64,000 nt of DNA. It comes from UBA12481 sp012523435. GTDB taxonomy: Bacteria > Bacteroidota > Bacteroidia > Bacteroidales > UBA12481. The notes below the pieces were generated by a model that made no database searches, was not told where the DNA came from, and was given only the letters and a program-made list of their open reading frames with translations. The translations under genes and the position numbers were made by a program. The stretch's first letter is position 1, and each line of letters begins with the position of its first letter. Positions 49,479 through 57,253 of the stretch are shown piece after piece. The stretch covers positions 36,612 through 100,611 of the forward strand of contig JAQUCP010000008.1 in the NCBI GenBank assembly GCA_028686135.1, in the 5' to 3' direction.

Positions 49479-51530
49479 ATGAAGACACGGAGAATTTTAT
49501 TTATTGTTTTGATTTTTATGCCCTTAGTGGCTTTTTCGCAAACGGATAATAATCGTTGGGCCATCCAGGACGACGGGTCCATCAGTTGGAACCCCAGGAT
49601 AGGGGACCCCCACTCGGATCATATCGAGATGAGTGGAGAACGGGTGTCTTTTTGGGTTAATTATAAGGTTGACAGTGTTTTAGGATCTGATTTTGAACGT
49701 GTGGTGATGTTTCCCGGATTTCGGATGAAGCCAAATGATACGCATGCTACCATGATGGTTGCCATCAGTGACAACGATCTTCCCCGTGTCTTTCACGGTA
49801 GCATGCCCCTGAAACGGAGCCTGATCAACGGATACTATCGTAACGGTCTGGCCGAGAAAACGAAATCCCTGACTTATAACGGATTATTGGAAGTTATCAG
49901 TGATCTGGAGCGGGTGGAACGGTCTGGAACTACCGGTAAGCTTCAGATGAAGCGCACGTTTTACCCGTCGCCCGACAAGCCCGTGGCTCTTGAGCGGCTG
50001 GTATTTATCAATACCGATGATCGCCCATGCACCGTGACAATGGAGTATCTCATGCGGGAGTCCATCATGGATACGCTCTATACAACCGAAGGGCCACACA
50101 CCTTTGTGGTTTACAGTGTCAATCATGGAACCAAGAAGCTCCAGCCCGGCGAATCGGTTGTGTTTGGAATTGTATATCAAGCACTTAAGAAGGGTGAATC
50201 ACTAAGGCCGGTCAATCCGGAGATTGAGATGGCAGGTCGTATTGATCGCATTGAGGCAATCAAATCGAGCCTGACGCTCGAAACGCCTGATCCGGTACTA
50301 AACACTATGTTTGAGTTTGCCAAGATACGGGCTGGTGAGAGTATCTTTCATACCCGCAATGGGTACATCAACTCACCCGGTGGTTTCCGGTATCATGCTG
50401 CCATTTGGGCTAATGACCAGGCCGAATATACTGGTCCGTGGTACGGCTATGCCGGCTATCCTCTTGGTGTTGAGGCTGCCTTGAATGCTTATCGGTGGTT
50501 TGCTGGGTACATGAACCCTGAATATAAGCCGATACCCAGTTCGATCATTGCAGAAGGTATTGATTACTGGAATGGGGCAGGAGATCGCGGTGATCAGGCG
50601 ATGATTGCCTATGGAGCCGGGCGGTTTGCCCTGGCCAGCGGTAGTCGTGAAGTTGCTGAGGAACTCTGGCCCCTGATCGAATGGTGCCTGGAGTTCAGCA
50701 GGAGAAAAGTGAACAGCGACGGAGTGGTGGAGTCGGACAGCGATGAACTGGAGGGACGTTTCCCCGCCGGAGATGCAAACCTCTGCACGAGCAGCCTGTA
50801 TTATGATGCCCTCCTTTCTGCCGCAATGCTCGGTAAGGAGCTCGATAAACCTAAAAAATTGACCAACGAATACCTAAAACAGGCCGCTCAACTCAGAAAA
50901 GCTATCGAGAAGCATTTCGGGGCTAACGTTGAAGGGTTTGATACATATCGCTATTATGATGGTAATGAGGTTCTTAGGGCCTGGATTTGTATTCCTTTGA
51001 CGGTGGGTATTGATGAGCGCAAAGAGGGAACCGTCGCAGCGTTGTTTTCACCCAGGCTATGGACTCAAGACGGGTTGGCTACTCAGGCGGGCGACAAAAC
51101 CTTCTGGGATCGGGCTACGCTCTATGGATTGCGCGGAGTATTCTCGGCAGGAGAGACAGAAAAGGCGATGGAGTATCTGAAGCGTTATTCCACCCGGCGG
51201 TTGTTGGGTGATCATGTACCCTATGCGGTGGAAGCCTGGCCCGAAGGTGACCAGAAACACCTCTCCGGTGAATCGGCCCTCTATGGCCGAGTGATTACCG
51301 AAGGACTGTTTGGCCTCCGGCCGGCGGGATTGACCTCTTTCTATGTCGATCCGAGGTTGCCAGCCGACTGGGACGAGATGGCCCTGAAAGGTATGGTGGC
51401 TTTCGGCGATGAGTTTGATGTGCAAATCAAACGTTCCGGCAAAACAACTCTGGTGGAGATCATTCGCGAAGGTAAGCCAGTAATTAGCCGAAAATGGAAC
51501 GAGAAATCTCCTGTATTGATCAAATTGTAA
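49479..51530 (+). CDS. Secreted six-hairpin glycosidase-like protein, family not assigned
   Basis: The ATG at 49479 starts a signal peptide (MKTRRILFIVLIFMPLVAFS, cleaved before QTDN) and follows a perfect -7 box, so it is preferred over the open frame upstream. The protein of about 683 residues has a beta-sandwich N-terminus (SWNPRIGDPHSDHIEMSGER; GSMPLKRSLINGYYRNGLAE) and a helical barrel from about residue 270: HTRNGYINSPGGFRYHAAIW with ANDQAEYTGPWYGYAGYPLG, EGIDYWNGAGDRGDQAMIAY and YDALLSAAMLGKEL. Several Asp/Glu residues (WANDQAE, GAGDRGD) could be catalytic. It is an alpha/alpha-barrel glycosidase of unknown specificity. It is followed after 27 bases by a secreted GH2 enzyme, so the two probably act on the same glycan. 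Confidence 0.75.
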   Translation: MKTRRILFIVLIFMPLVAFSQTDNNRWAIQDDGSISWNPRIGDPHSDHIEMSGERVSFWVNYKVDSVLGSDFERVVMFPGFRMKPNDTHATMMVAISDNDLPRVFHGSMPLKRSLINGYYRNGLAEKTKSLTYNGLLEVISDLERVERSGTTGKLQMKRTFYPSPDKPVALERLVFINTDDRPCTVTMEYLMRESIMDTLYTTEGPHTFVVYSVNHGTKKLQPGESVVFGIVYQALKKGESLRPVNPEIEMAGRIDRIEAIKSSLTLETPDPVLNTMFEFAKIRAGESIFHTRNGYINSPGGFRYHAAIWANDQAEYTGPWYGYAGYPLGVEAALNAYRWFAGYMNPEYKPIPSSIIAEGIDYWNGAGDRGDQAMIAYGAGRFALASGSREVAEELWPLIEWCLEFSRRKVNSDGVVESDSDELEGRFPAGDANLCTSSLYYDALLSAAMLGKELDKPKKLTNEYLKQAAQLRKAIEKHFGANVEGFDTYRYYDGNEVLRAWICIPLTVGIDERKEGTVAALFSPRLWTQDGLATQAGDKTFWDRATLYGLRGVFSAGETEKAMEYLKRYSTRRLLGDHVPYAVEAWPEGDQKHLSGESALYGRVITEGLFGLRPAGLTSFYVDPRLPADWDEMALKGMVAFGDEFDVQIKRSGKTTLVEIIREGKPVISRKWNEKSPVLIKL

Positions 51531-51557
51531 AATCCTCTTGAAAAAATAGATCTGATT

Positions 51558-54134
51558 ATGAACAAAAAAGCTGTGACCAATCTGGTTTGGAAGAGAGTGA
51601 GCATCCTCCTCCTCATTCTTGTGACAAGCATGAATCTGATGGCCCAGCGAACGGAGCCTATTCAACGGATGGGAGCTACCAACACCAGCCTTTTTGATAA
51701 GGGCTGGTTGTTCGAACGCTATGGCCCCCAGCCTGATGGAACGATCTATCCAGAACCGGACGGGGTGGAGCATCCGGATTATGATGATAAGCTCTGGAGG
51801 CATGTTGACCTTCCGCACGACTGGGCGGTTGAAGGCCCATTCAGAATCGACCTGCCAGGTGAAACAGGGAAATTACCCTACAAAGGAATCGGATGGTACC
51901 GCAAAGCTTTCTCCTTACAGCCCAGCGATATCGGGCGAAAAGTTTTCCTTGATTTTGACGGTGCCATGGCTTATGCCCAGATCTGGCTCAACGGCCACTA
52001 TGTGGGCAACTGGCCTTATGGGTACAGCTCTTTCCGGATGGATCTGACCCCGTTTGTGAATTATAGTGGCCGGAATGTGATCGCCGTTCGCCTCGACACC
52101 GAAAAGTGGGACTCCCGCTGGTACCCCGGGGCTGGGATTTATCGGCATGTGTGGCTGGTAAAATCTGGGAATGTGCACGTGGATCATTGGGGAACTTTTG
52201 TGACAACTCCCGAAGTAACCCCTACTTCCGCCATGGTGAATCTTGATGTAACGATCAAAAACGAGAGCTCTTCTCCGGCGGAAGCCAGCATCCGAACTGC
52301 AATCTATGAACTGGATGAGCATAATGTTCAGGGTAAACGGGTGGCTTCATTCAAGGATACCATCATTCAAATTGAAGCGGCCTCCACGATGACCCAAGGC
52401 TTCCAAACCCGGATTTCTAATCCAAAAATCTGGGATATTGACGCTCCTCATCGGTATGTGGTACAGACAACAGTACGTGTAAGAGGCATGATTACAGACA
52501 GTTATCTTACGCCTTTTGGGGTTCGTACGTTTGAGATCACACCGAGAGATGGGTTTGTGCTGAATGGTCGCAAAGTTTATATTCAGGGAACCTGCAACCA
52601 TCACGATCTCGGGGCTTTAGGAGCAGCCGTCAACAAAAGCGCTCTGCGCCGCCAGCTTACACTGCTGAAAGAGATGGGCTGTAACTCCCTCCGCACCTCG
52701 CACAACCCGCCGGCACCCGAGCTGTTGGAACTGGCTGATCAGATGGGCTTCCTGGTGATGAACGAGGCATTCGATACCTGGAGAACAGGGAAAAAGCCGC
52801 AGGATTACCACCTCCTGTTCGATGAATGGCACGAAAAAGACCTGAGAGCGCTCGTCAAACGCGACCGGAACCATCCGTCAGTAATTTTCTGGTCGATCGG
52901 CAATGAGGTAATGGACCAGCAGGATGCAGATCTGACCCGCCACCTGGCGGAAATTGTCCGGAGTGAGGACCCCACCCGGCTGGTGACCAATGGGTACAAC
53001 GACCCCGACCGCAGTCGGGAGGCCGGATCACCGCTAGCGCTGGATCTGATGGGCGTGAACTACTTTTTTGCTCAACAAGCCAAATGGGATGCTGATCCGC
53101 GGTATCAGGATATGCCAACCATCGGCACAGAAACCTCCTCTTGTGTCAGCTCCAGAGGCGAATATTTCTTTGATGAGCTTTACCAAAACTGGCAGATCAG
53201 TTCGTATGATCAGGCTCACCCTGCCTGGGGATGCACCCCCGATGCTCAGTTCAGGATCAATCATCAGAACCCACATCTGTTGGGTGAATATGTGTGGACT
53301 GGATTTGATTATCTGGGCGAACCTACCCCTTATAATTCAGATGAGACTAACTTGCTGAATTACAGGAATGATCCTGCAAAAAAGGCGGAGCTGGAAAAGA
53401 AACTCAAAGAGCTGAAAGAGACGACGCCGCCCTCCCGAAGCAGCTATTTTGGCATCATCGACCTGGCCGGATTTCCGAAAGACCGCTACTATCTCTACCA
53501 ATCCCATTGGCGTCCCGATCTTCCCATGGTACATATCCTCCCCCATTGGAACTGGAACGCCAAAGCCAAACCTATTCTGCCGGTTCATGTGTACACCTCT
53601 GGAGATGAGGCAGAACTCTTTGTGAACGGGAAAAGCCTCGGGCGACGGATGAAGCAACCGGGTGAGGATTTTCGGCTCGTGTGGGATAGTGTGATATATG
53701 AGCCTGGTCAGGTGGATGTGATTGCCTACAAAAACGGCCAGCAATGGGCAGAGAAGAGCATAAAAACTACCGGAAAGGCTTCGAAACTTGTTCTGGTGCC
53801 GGATAAAGGAATCATCAACCCCGCCGAATCTGAGCTTGCTTTTGTCACCCTTCAGGTGGTTGACCGGGATGGACTGGTTGTTCCAGATGCGAAAAATCTG
53901 ATCCGTTTTGAGATAGAAGGACCCGGGAGAATTATCGCTACGGATAATGGCGACCCAACAAACTTTACTCCCTTCCGCAGTTTAGAGCGGGAAGCTTTCA
54001 ACGGATTAGCCCTGGCGATTGTAAAAGGTCGGGCTAATGCTCCTGGACGGATTGTTATCAGGGCACATAGTAAAGGATTACAATCGGCAGCAATTTCCAT
54101 TGAACTGCAGAGGAAATCTAAGCCTAGTGAGTAA
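51558..54134 (+). CDS. Secreted beta-galactosidase-type GH2 enzyme
   Basis: The 858-residue protein has a signal peptide (VSILLLILVTSMNLMAQ). It shows the full GH2 layout: sugar-binding sandwich (GWLFERYGPQ; HVDLPHDWAVEGPF; GIGWYRKAF), immunoglobulin-like domain, and the TIM barrel with QGTCNHHDLGALGAAVNKSA, SLRTSHNPPAPELLELADQM and FLVMNEAFDTW. The acid/base Glu is in FWSIGNEVMD (near residue 448) and the nucleophile Glu in PTIGTETSSCVS (near 524). C-terminal DUF4982-like and Big-type sandwich domains follow (PVHVYTSGDEAELFVNGKSL). It would cleave terminal beta-galactose, beta-glucuronic acid or beta-mannose; galactose is the usual activity of this architecture. It lies behind the six-hairpin enzyme and 17 bases before the photolyase gene. 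Confidence 0.93.
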   Translation: MNKKAVTNLVWKRVSILLLILVTSMNLMAQRTEPIQRMGATNTSLFDKGWLFERYGPQPDGTIYPEPDGVEHPDYDDKLWRHVDLPHDWAVEGPFRIDLPGETGKLPYKGIGWYRKAFSLQPSDIGRKVFLDFDGAMAYAQIWLNGHYVGNWPYGYSSFRMDLTPFVNYSGRNVIAVRLDTEKWDSRWYPGAGIYRHVWLVKSGNVHVDHWGTFVTTPEVTPTSAMVNLDVTIKNESSSPAEASIRTAIYELDEHNVQGKRVASFKDTIIQIEAASTMTQGFQTRISNPKIWDIDAPHRYVVQTTVRVRGMITDSYLTPFGVRTFEITPRDGFVLNGRKVYIQGTCNHHDLGALGAAVNKSALRRQLTLLKEMGCNSLRTSHNPPAPELLELADQMGFLVMNEAFDTWRTGKKPQDYHLLFDEWHEKDLRALVKRDRNHPSVIFWSIGNEVMDQQDADLTRHLAEIVRSEDPTRLVTNGYNDPDRSREAGSPLALDLMGVNYFFAQQAKWDADPRYQDMPTIGTETSSCVSSRGEYFFDELYQNWQISSYDQAHPAWGCTPDAQFRINHQNPHLLGEYVWTGFDYLGEPTPYNSDETNLLNYRNDPAKKAELEKKLKELKETTPPSRSSYFGIIDLAGFPKDRYYLYQSHWRPDLPMVHILPHWNWNAKAKPILPVHVYTSGDEAELFVNGKSLGRRMKQPGEDFRLVWDSVIYEPGQVDVIAYKNGQQWAEKSIKTTGKASKLVLVPDKGIINPAESELAFVTLQVVDRDGLVVPDAKNLIRFEIEGPGRIIATDNGDPTNFTPFRSLEREAFNGLALAIVKGRANAPGRIVIRAHSKGLQSAAISIELQRKSKPSE

Positions 54135-54151
54135 GAGAACTTAATACCGAT

Positions 54152-55444
54152 ATGATCCAAGCCCCGATCTCCATCCTCTGGCTGAGGCGCGACCTGCGAC
54201 TTGAGGACAACCGTGCTCTGGATGCTGCGGTTAGATCAGGGTTGCCGATCCTGCTACTGTTTATTTTTGATCCCCAGATATTATCTGAGCTTCCTGCTGA
54301 TGATTCTCGTATAACGTTTATTCATCAGTCGCTGAGGAAGTTGCATGATGATCTGCGATCGAAAGGATCAGCCCTGATGATCCGGCAGGGAAATCCGCGG
54401 GAGGTGTGGGAGCAGCTCCTTGAGGAGTTTACTATCGCTGGCGTGTTTGCCAACCGTGATTACGAGCCTTATGCGGTGGAGCGGGACAAAGCGGTTGCCC
54501 GGGTTTTAAATGCCAGCGGTGTTCCCATCAGTTTTACCAAAGACCAGGTGATTTTCGATCGTGAGGAGGTGATCAAAGCTGATGGCACTCCATATACCGT
54601 TTTCACCCCTTACAAAAAGCGCTGGCTGGAGAAATACAAGCAGATTGCCAGTGAGATACACAAAAACTATGGCCCTCCTGCTTTTATCGAGGCATCCTGG
54701 TCTTTCCCTGAGATCGAGGCGTTAGGATTCCGGCCATCAGCTATATCGGCGCCTCCGCCCAACCTCACCAATATCCGGGCCTATGAGCAATATCGCGATG
54801 TGCCTGCCCTAGGAGCTACCACGCTGGTTGGACCGCATCTGCGTTTTGGAACCATCAGCATCCGGGAGCTGGCCCGCCAGGCAGAGCAAGAGAGTCCTGT
54901 GTTTCTGAGTGAACTGATCTGGCGGGAATTTTTCATGCAGATTCTGCATCACTATCCTGCTTTGGTGACACAGAGTTTCAAAAAGGTTTACGATTCCATT
55001 CAATGGAGGAATCATGAGGCAGATTTCCAGCGGTGGTGCCGGGGTGAGACAGGCTACCCTTTGGTCGATGCCGGGATGCGCCAGCTCAACCAGACCGGGT
55101 TTATGCATAACCGGATCCGGATGGTGGTGGCCAGCTTCCTGTGTAAGCATCTCCTGATCCACTGGAGCTGGGGGGAGGCCTATTTTGCCGACAAGCTCCT
55201 GGATTATGAGCTGTCATCAAACAACGGAAACTGGCAGTGGGCGGCTGGAACTGGTTGTGATGCAGCGCCTTACTTCAGGGTGTTCAACCCCTCGCTGCAA
55301 CAACAGCGCTTCGATCCAAACCTGGAATACATCAGGCAGTGGATCCCTGACTATGACCCCCAGCGATATATCCCACCCATGGTGGATCATGCCATGGCAC
55401 GGGTGCGCGCCATCCAGACCTACCGTGCAGCGCTGTCTTCCTGA
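54152..55444 (+). CDS. phr: Deoxyribodipyrimidine photolyase (class I)
   Basis: The 430-residue protein has the N-terminal antenna domain (ISILWLRRDLRLEDNRALDA; LLLFIFDPQILSEL) and the FAD domain with FLSELIWREFFMQILHHYP, TGYPLVDAGMRQLNQTGFMH, NRIRMVVASFLCKHLLIHWS and the C-terminal NNGNWQWAAGTGCDAAPYFR, all diagnostic of class I CPD photolyases. It repairs cyclobutane pyrimidine dimers with blue light. It is preceded by the GH2 gene after 17 bases; this is probably an accident of order. The carotenoid genes are about 5 kb upstream on the other strand, and light-related genes of this kind are often near one another, but no direct link is seen. Confidence 0.97.
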   Translation: MIQAPISILWLRRDLRLEDNRALDAAVRSGLPILLLFIFDPQILSELPADDSRITFIHQSLRKLHDDLRSKGSALMIRQGNPREVWEQLLEEFTIAGVFANRDYEPYAVERDKAVARVLNASGVPISFTKDQVIFDREEVIKADGTPYTVFTPYKKRWLEKYKQIASEIHKNYGPPAFIEASWSFPEIEALGFRPSAISAPPPNLTNIRAYEQYRDVPALGATTLVGPHLRFGTISIRELARQAEQESPVFLSELIWREFFMQILHHYPALVTQSFKKVYDSIQWRNHEADFQRWCRGETGYPLVDAGMRQLNQTGFMHNRIRMVVASFLCKHLLIHWSWGEAYFADKLLDYELSSNNGNWQWAAGTGCDAAPYFRVFNPSLQQQRFDPNLEYIRQWIPDYDPQRYIPPMVDHAMARVRAIQTYRAALSS

Positions 55445-55457
55445 TAAAGCCTAACCC

Positions 55458-55621
55458 AATAGTAACTTCTATGAAGCGCTCCCGGTGGGTAATGGCCGCC
55501 TGGCAGGCTGACCAAGGCCTTTATTCGTTCCCAGAAAGGAGGAACCGCCATGATTGCCCATAATGGTGGGATCATGACGGTTCATCTCTTCCCCGGCGAA
55601 AGTCGGGAGTTCATTTTTTAA
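55458..55621 (+). pseudogene. Remnant of a GH95 alpha-L-fucosidase-like gene (internal deletion)
   Basis: Two pieces of one protein survive in different frames. At 55470-55508 the frame reads YEALPVGNGRLAG, the N-terminal motif of GH95 enzymes (ALPVGNGRLGAM), then a TGA. From 55502 another frame reads GRLTKAFIRSQKGGTAMIAH, continues 19 residues and ends PGESREFIF and TAA at 55619-55621; this fits the extreme C-terminus of GH95 proteins (WxxGKLTxAxIxSxxGG). The two frames meet at a GGC/CTG-rich stretch (GGCCGCCTGGCAGGCTG, 55494-55510), consistent with deletion of about 2 kb between short repeats. Signal peptide and catalytic domain are gone. The GH95 assignment is from motif memory. Confidence 0.55.
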
Positions 55622-55630
55622 CTCACGCTG

Positions 55631-56998
55631 CTAAACCTGGGGTACCGGATAGCTGGCCAAGGCTTCATGATTTTTGTCGATAACCTCCTGAGGCAACTCA
55701 TAATCAGTGAGTTCGCCGTTCATGTACTTCTCATAACCTTTCAGGTCGAGCAATCCATGACCGCTGAGGTTGAACAGGATGACTTTTTCCTTGCCTTCTT
55801 CTCTGGCTTTGATGGCCTCCTGGATCGTTGCAGCGATGGCGTGGCTTGATTCAGGAGCCGGGATGATCCCTTCGGTACGGGCGAAGAGGAGTCCGGCCTC
55901 ATAACACTCCAGCTGATTGAGAGCTCTAGGAGTCATCAATCCATCCATCACGGCACGGCTGATCAGTGGCGACATTCCGTGGTATCGAAGTCCGCCGGCA
56001 TGGATCGGGGCTGGGATGAAGTTATGGCCGAGGGAATGCATGGCCAGCATTGGGGTCAATTTGGCGTTATCGCCAAAGTCGTACACATAATGCCCCCGTG
56101 TGAGGGTTGGGCAGGAAGCTGGTTCGACCGGAATGATCTCAATATCAGCGCCATGGATCTTATCATAAGTGAATGGGAAGGATAGTCCTGCAAAGTTGCT
56201 CCCGCCACCGGCGCAACCGATCACGATATCCGGAAGTTTTTCCCCAGCCTTTTCCAGCTGTTTTTTAGCTTCCAGTCCGATGATGGTTTGATGGAGCATC
56301 ACATGGTTGAGTACGCTGCCAAGGGAGTATTTAGTTGATCCGGTGGTATCGGAGACTGCGGCTTCTATGGCTTCGCTGATGGCTATACCGAGGCTGCCGG
56401 GGGTATCGGGCTGTTGTTCGAGCACCGATCTTCCTGCTTGGGTTTCCATGCTGGGGCTGGCGATGCACTGGGCGCCCCAGGTTTGCATCATCAGCTTGGG
56501 TAGCGGTTTTTGTTCAAAGCTGACACGCACCATAAATACTTTACAGTCGAGCCCAACGAGTGAGCAGGCAAAGGCCAGGGCTCCACCCCATTGTCCGGCA
56601 CCTGTTTCGGTGGTCAGGTGCTTGGTGCCAGCCTGTTTGTTGTACCAAGCCTGTGCTACTGCCGTATTGGGTTTATGGCTGCCTCCGGGGGAGACGCTCT
56701 CATTTTTGAAATAGATGCGGGCGGGAGTTTTCAGAGCCTTTTCTAGCTCATAAGCACGGTACATCGGAGCGGGCCTCCAGCGGGTCAACAGACTCAGGAT
56801 CTCTTCCGGGATGTCTATCCATCGCTTCGTGCTGTATTCCTGCTCAATAAGATTCATCGGAAAAACAGGGGCCCAGGCTTCTGGTGGAACCGGACCGTTA
56901 GGACTCATAAAAGGTGGACATTTGACATCGGCGGCAAGGTTATACCATTGCCTCGGCATCTCATTTTCGTCAAGGACGATTTTTCGGATCTGTGTCAT
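55631..56998 (-). CDS. trpB: Tryptophan synthase beta chain, TrpB2 type
   Basis: The 455-residue protein is the long TrpB2 form (TrpB1 has about 400). It has the extended N-terminus (QWYNLAADVKCPPFMSPNGP), the cofactor lysine in ESVSPGGSHKPNTAVAQAWY (near residue 109), TTETGAGQWGGALAFACSLV and the phosphate-binding IVIGCAGGGSNFAGLSFPF. TrpB2 enzymes condense indole and serine to tryptophan and often work without a TrpA partner, salvaging indole. No trpA or other trp gene is adjacent. The gene is monocistronic and is preceded by an attenuator with a leader peptide rich in Trp codons, so its expression should respond to tryptophan supply. Confidence 0.96.
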   Translation of the reverse strand: MTQIRKIVLDENEMPRQWYNLAADVKCPPFMSPNGPVPPEAWAPVFPMNLIEQEYSTKRWIDIPEEILSLLTRWRPAPMYRAYELEKALKTPARIYFKNESVSPGGSHKPNTAVAQAWYNKQAGTKHLTTETGAGQWGGALAFACSLVGLDCKVFMVRVSFEQKPLPKLMMQTWGAQCIASPSMETQAGRSVLEQQPDTPGSLGIAISEAIEAAVSDTTGSTKYSLGSVLNHVMLHQTIIGLEAKKQLEKAGEKLPDIVIGCAGGGSNFAGLSFPFTYDKIHGADIEIIPVEPASCPTLTRGHYVYDFGDNAKLTPMLAMHSLGHNFIPAPIHAGGLRYHGMSPLISRAVMDGLMTPRALNQLECYEAGLLFARTEGIIPAPESSHAIAATIQEAIKAREEGKEKVILFNLSGHGLLDLKGYEKYMNGELTDYELPQEVIDKNHEALASYPVPQV

Positions 56999-57028
56999 AT
57001 TGGTTTAAAAATTAAATGGATGATCATA

Positions 57029-57070
57029 TTAAAAGCAGAACGGGCATGCTGTAAACAACATGCCCGTTCT
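57029..57070 (-). terminator. Intrinsic terminator of the trpB attenuator
   Basis: On the minus strand AGAACGGGCATG (57070-57059) pairs over 12 bases with CATGCCCGTTCT (57048-57037) around the loop TTGTTTACAG, then runs into GCTTTTAAT. It lies about 30 bases upstream of the trpB start, in front of the coding region, as expected for an attenuator. Confidence 0.85.
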
Positions 57071-57108
57071 GAATTGATAAGAAATAGCAAAGTTGGTTAC
57101 AGCCACCC
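57042..57108 (-). promoter_or_regulatory. Putative antiterminator pairing in the trpB leader
   Basis: The minus-strand segment GGGTGGCTGTAACCAAC (57108-57092), which covers the last codons and the stop of the leader peptide, is complementary to GTTGTTTACAGCATGCCC (57059-57042), the loop and 3' arm of the terminator. The core is 7 perfect pairs (GCTGTAA with TTACAGC) plus 4 (CAAC with GTTG) and 3 to 4 at the other end. Forming it would break the terminator. This is the region 2 to region 3 pairing of classical attenuation. Confidence 0.7.
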
Positions 57109-57165
57109 TTTTGGGGGATGCCAGCACCAATTAGCCATGTTCTTATTCAATATTGTTTGAATCAT
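57097..57165 (-). CDS. Tryptophan-rich leader peptide of trpB (22 residues)
   Basis: A 22-codon frame runs from ATG at 57165 to TAA at 57097. It has three Trp residues at positions 13, 15 and 21, the first two around a Cys (NWCWHPP), and Pro and Gly between them (PPKGWL at the end). Trp is a rare residue, so three in ten codons next to a terminator in front of trpB is strong evidence for an attenuation leader. When charged Trp-tRNA is scarce a ribosome should stall at codon 13 or 15, leaving the antiterminator segment free. When Trp is plentiful it should reach the stop and cover that segment. No strong ribosome site is seen, as is common in Bacteroidota. Confidence 0.8.
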   Translation of the reverse strand: MIQTILNKNMANWCWHPPKGWL

Positions 57166-57185
57166 TGTTCGTAGAAAAGTGGATA

Positions 57186-57217
57186 CAAAGATTAGGTCCG
57201 GAAATGAATATTCCAAA
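57186..57217 (-). promoter_or_regulatory. Promoter of the trpB leader
   Basis: On the minus strand TTTG (57217-57214) is followed after 20 bases by AATCTTTG (57193-57186), near-perfect for the Bacteroidota promoter. The predicted transcript start, near 57180, is about 15 bases upstream of the leader peptide ATG. Confidence 0.6.
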
Positions 57218-57253
57218 TACTTTCCAAAAAAATGATCGATGGCCCCGATTTTA

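Noticed and set aside
56948..57160. Plus-strand 70-codon frame over the trpB leader
   Set aside because: It is antisense to the leader peptide, terminator and trpB start and has no protein-like composition or ribosome site.
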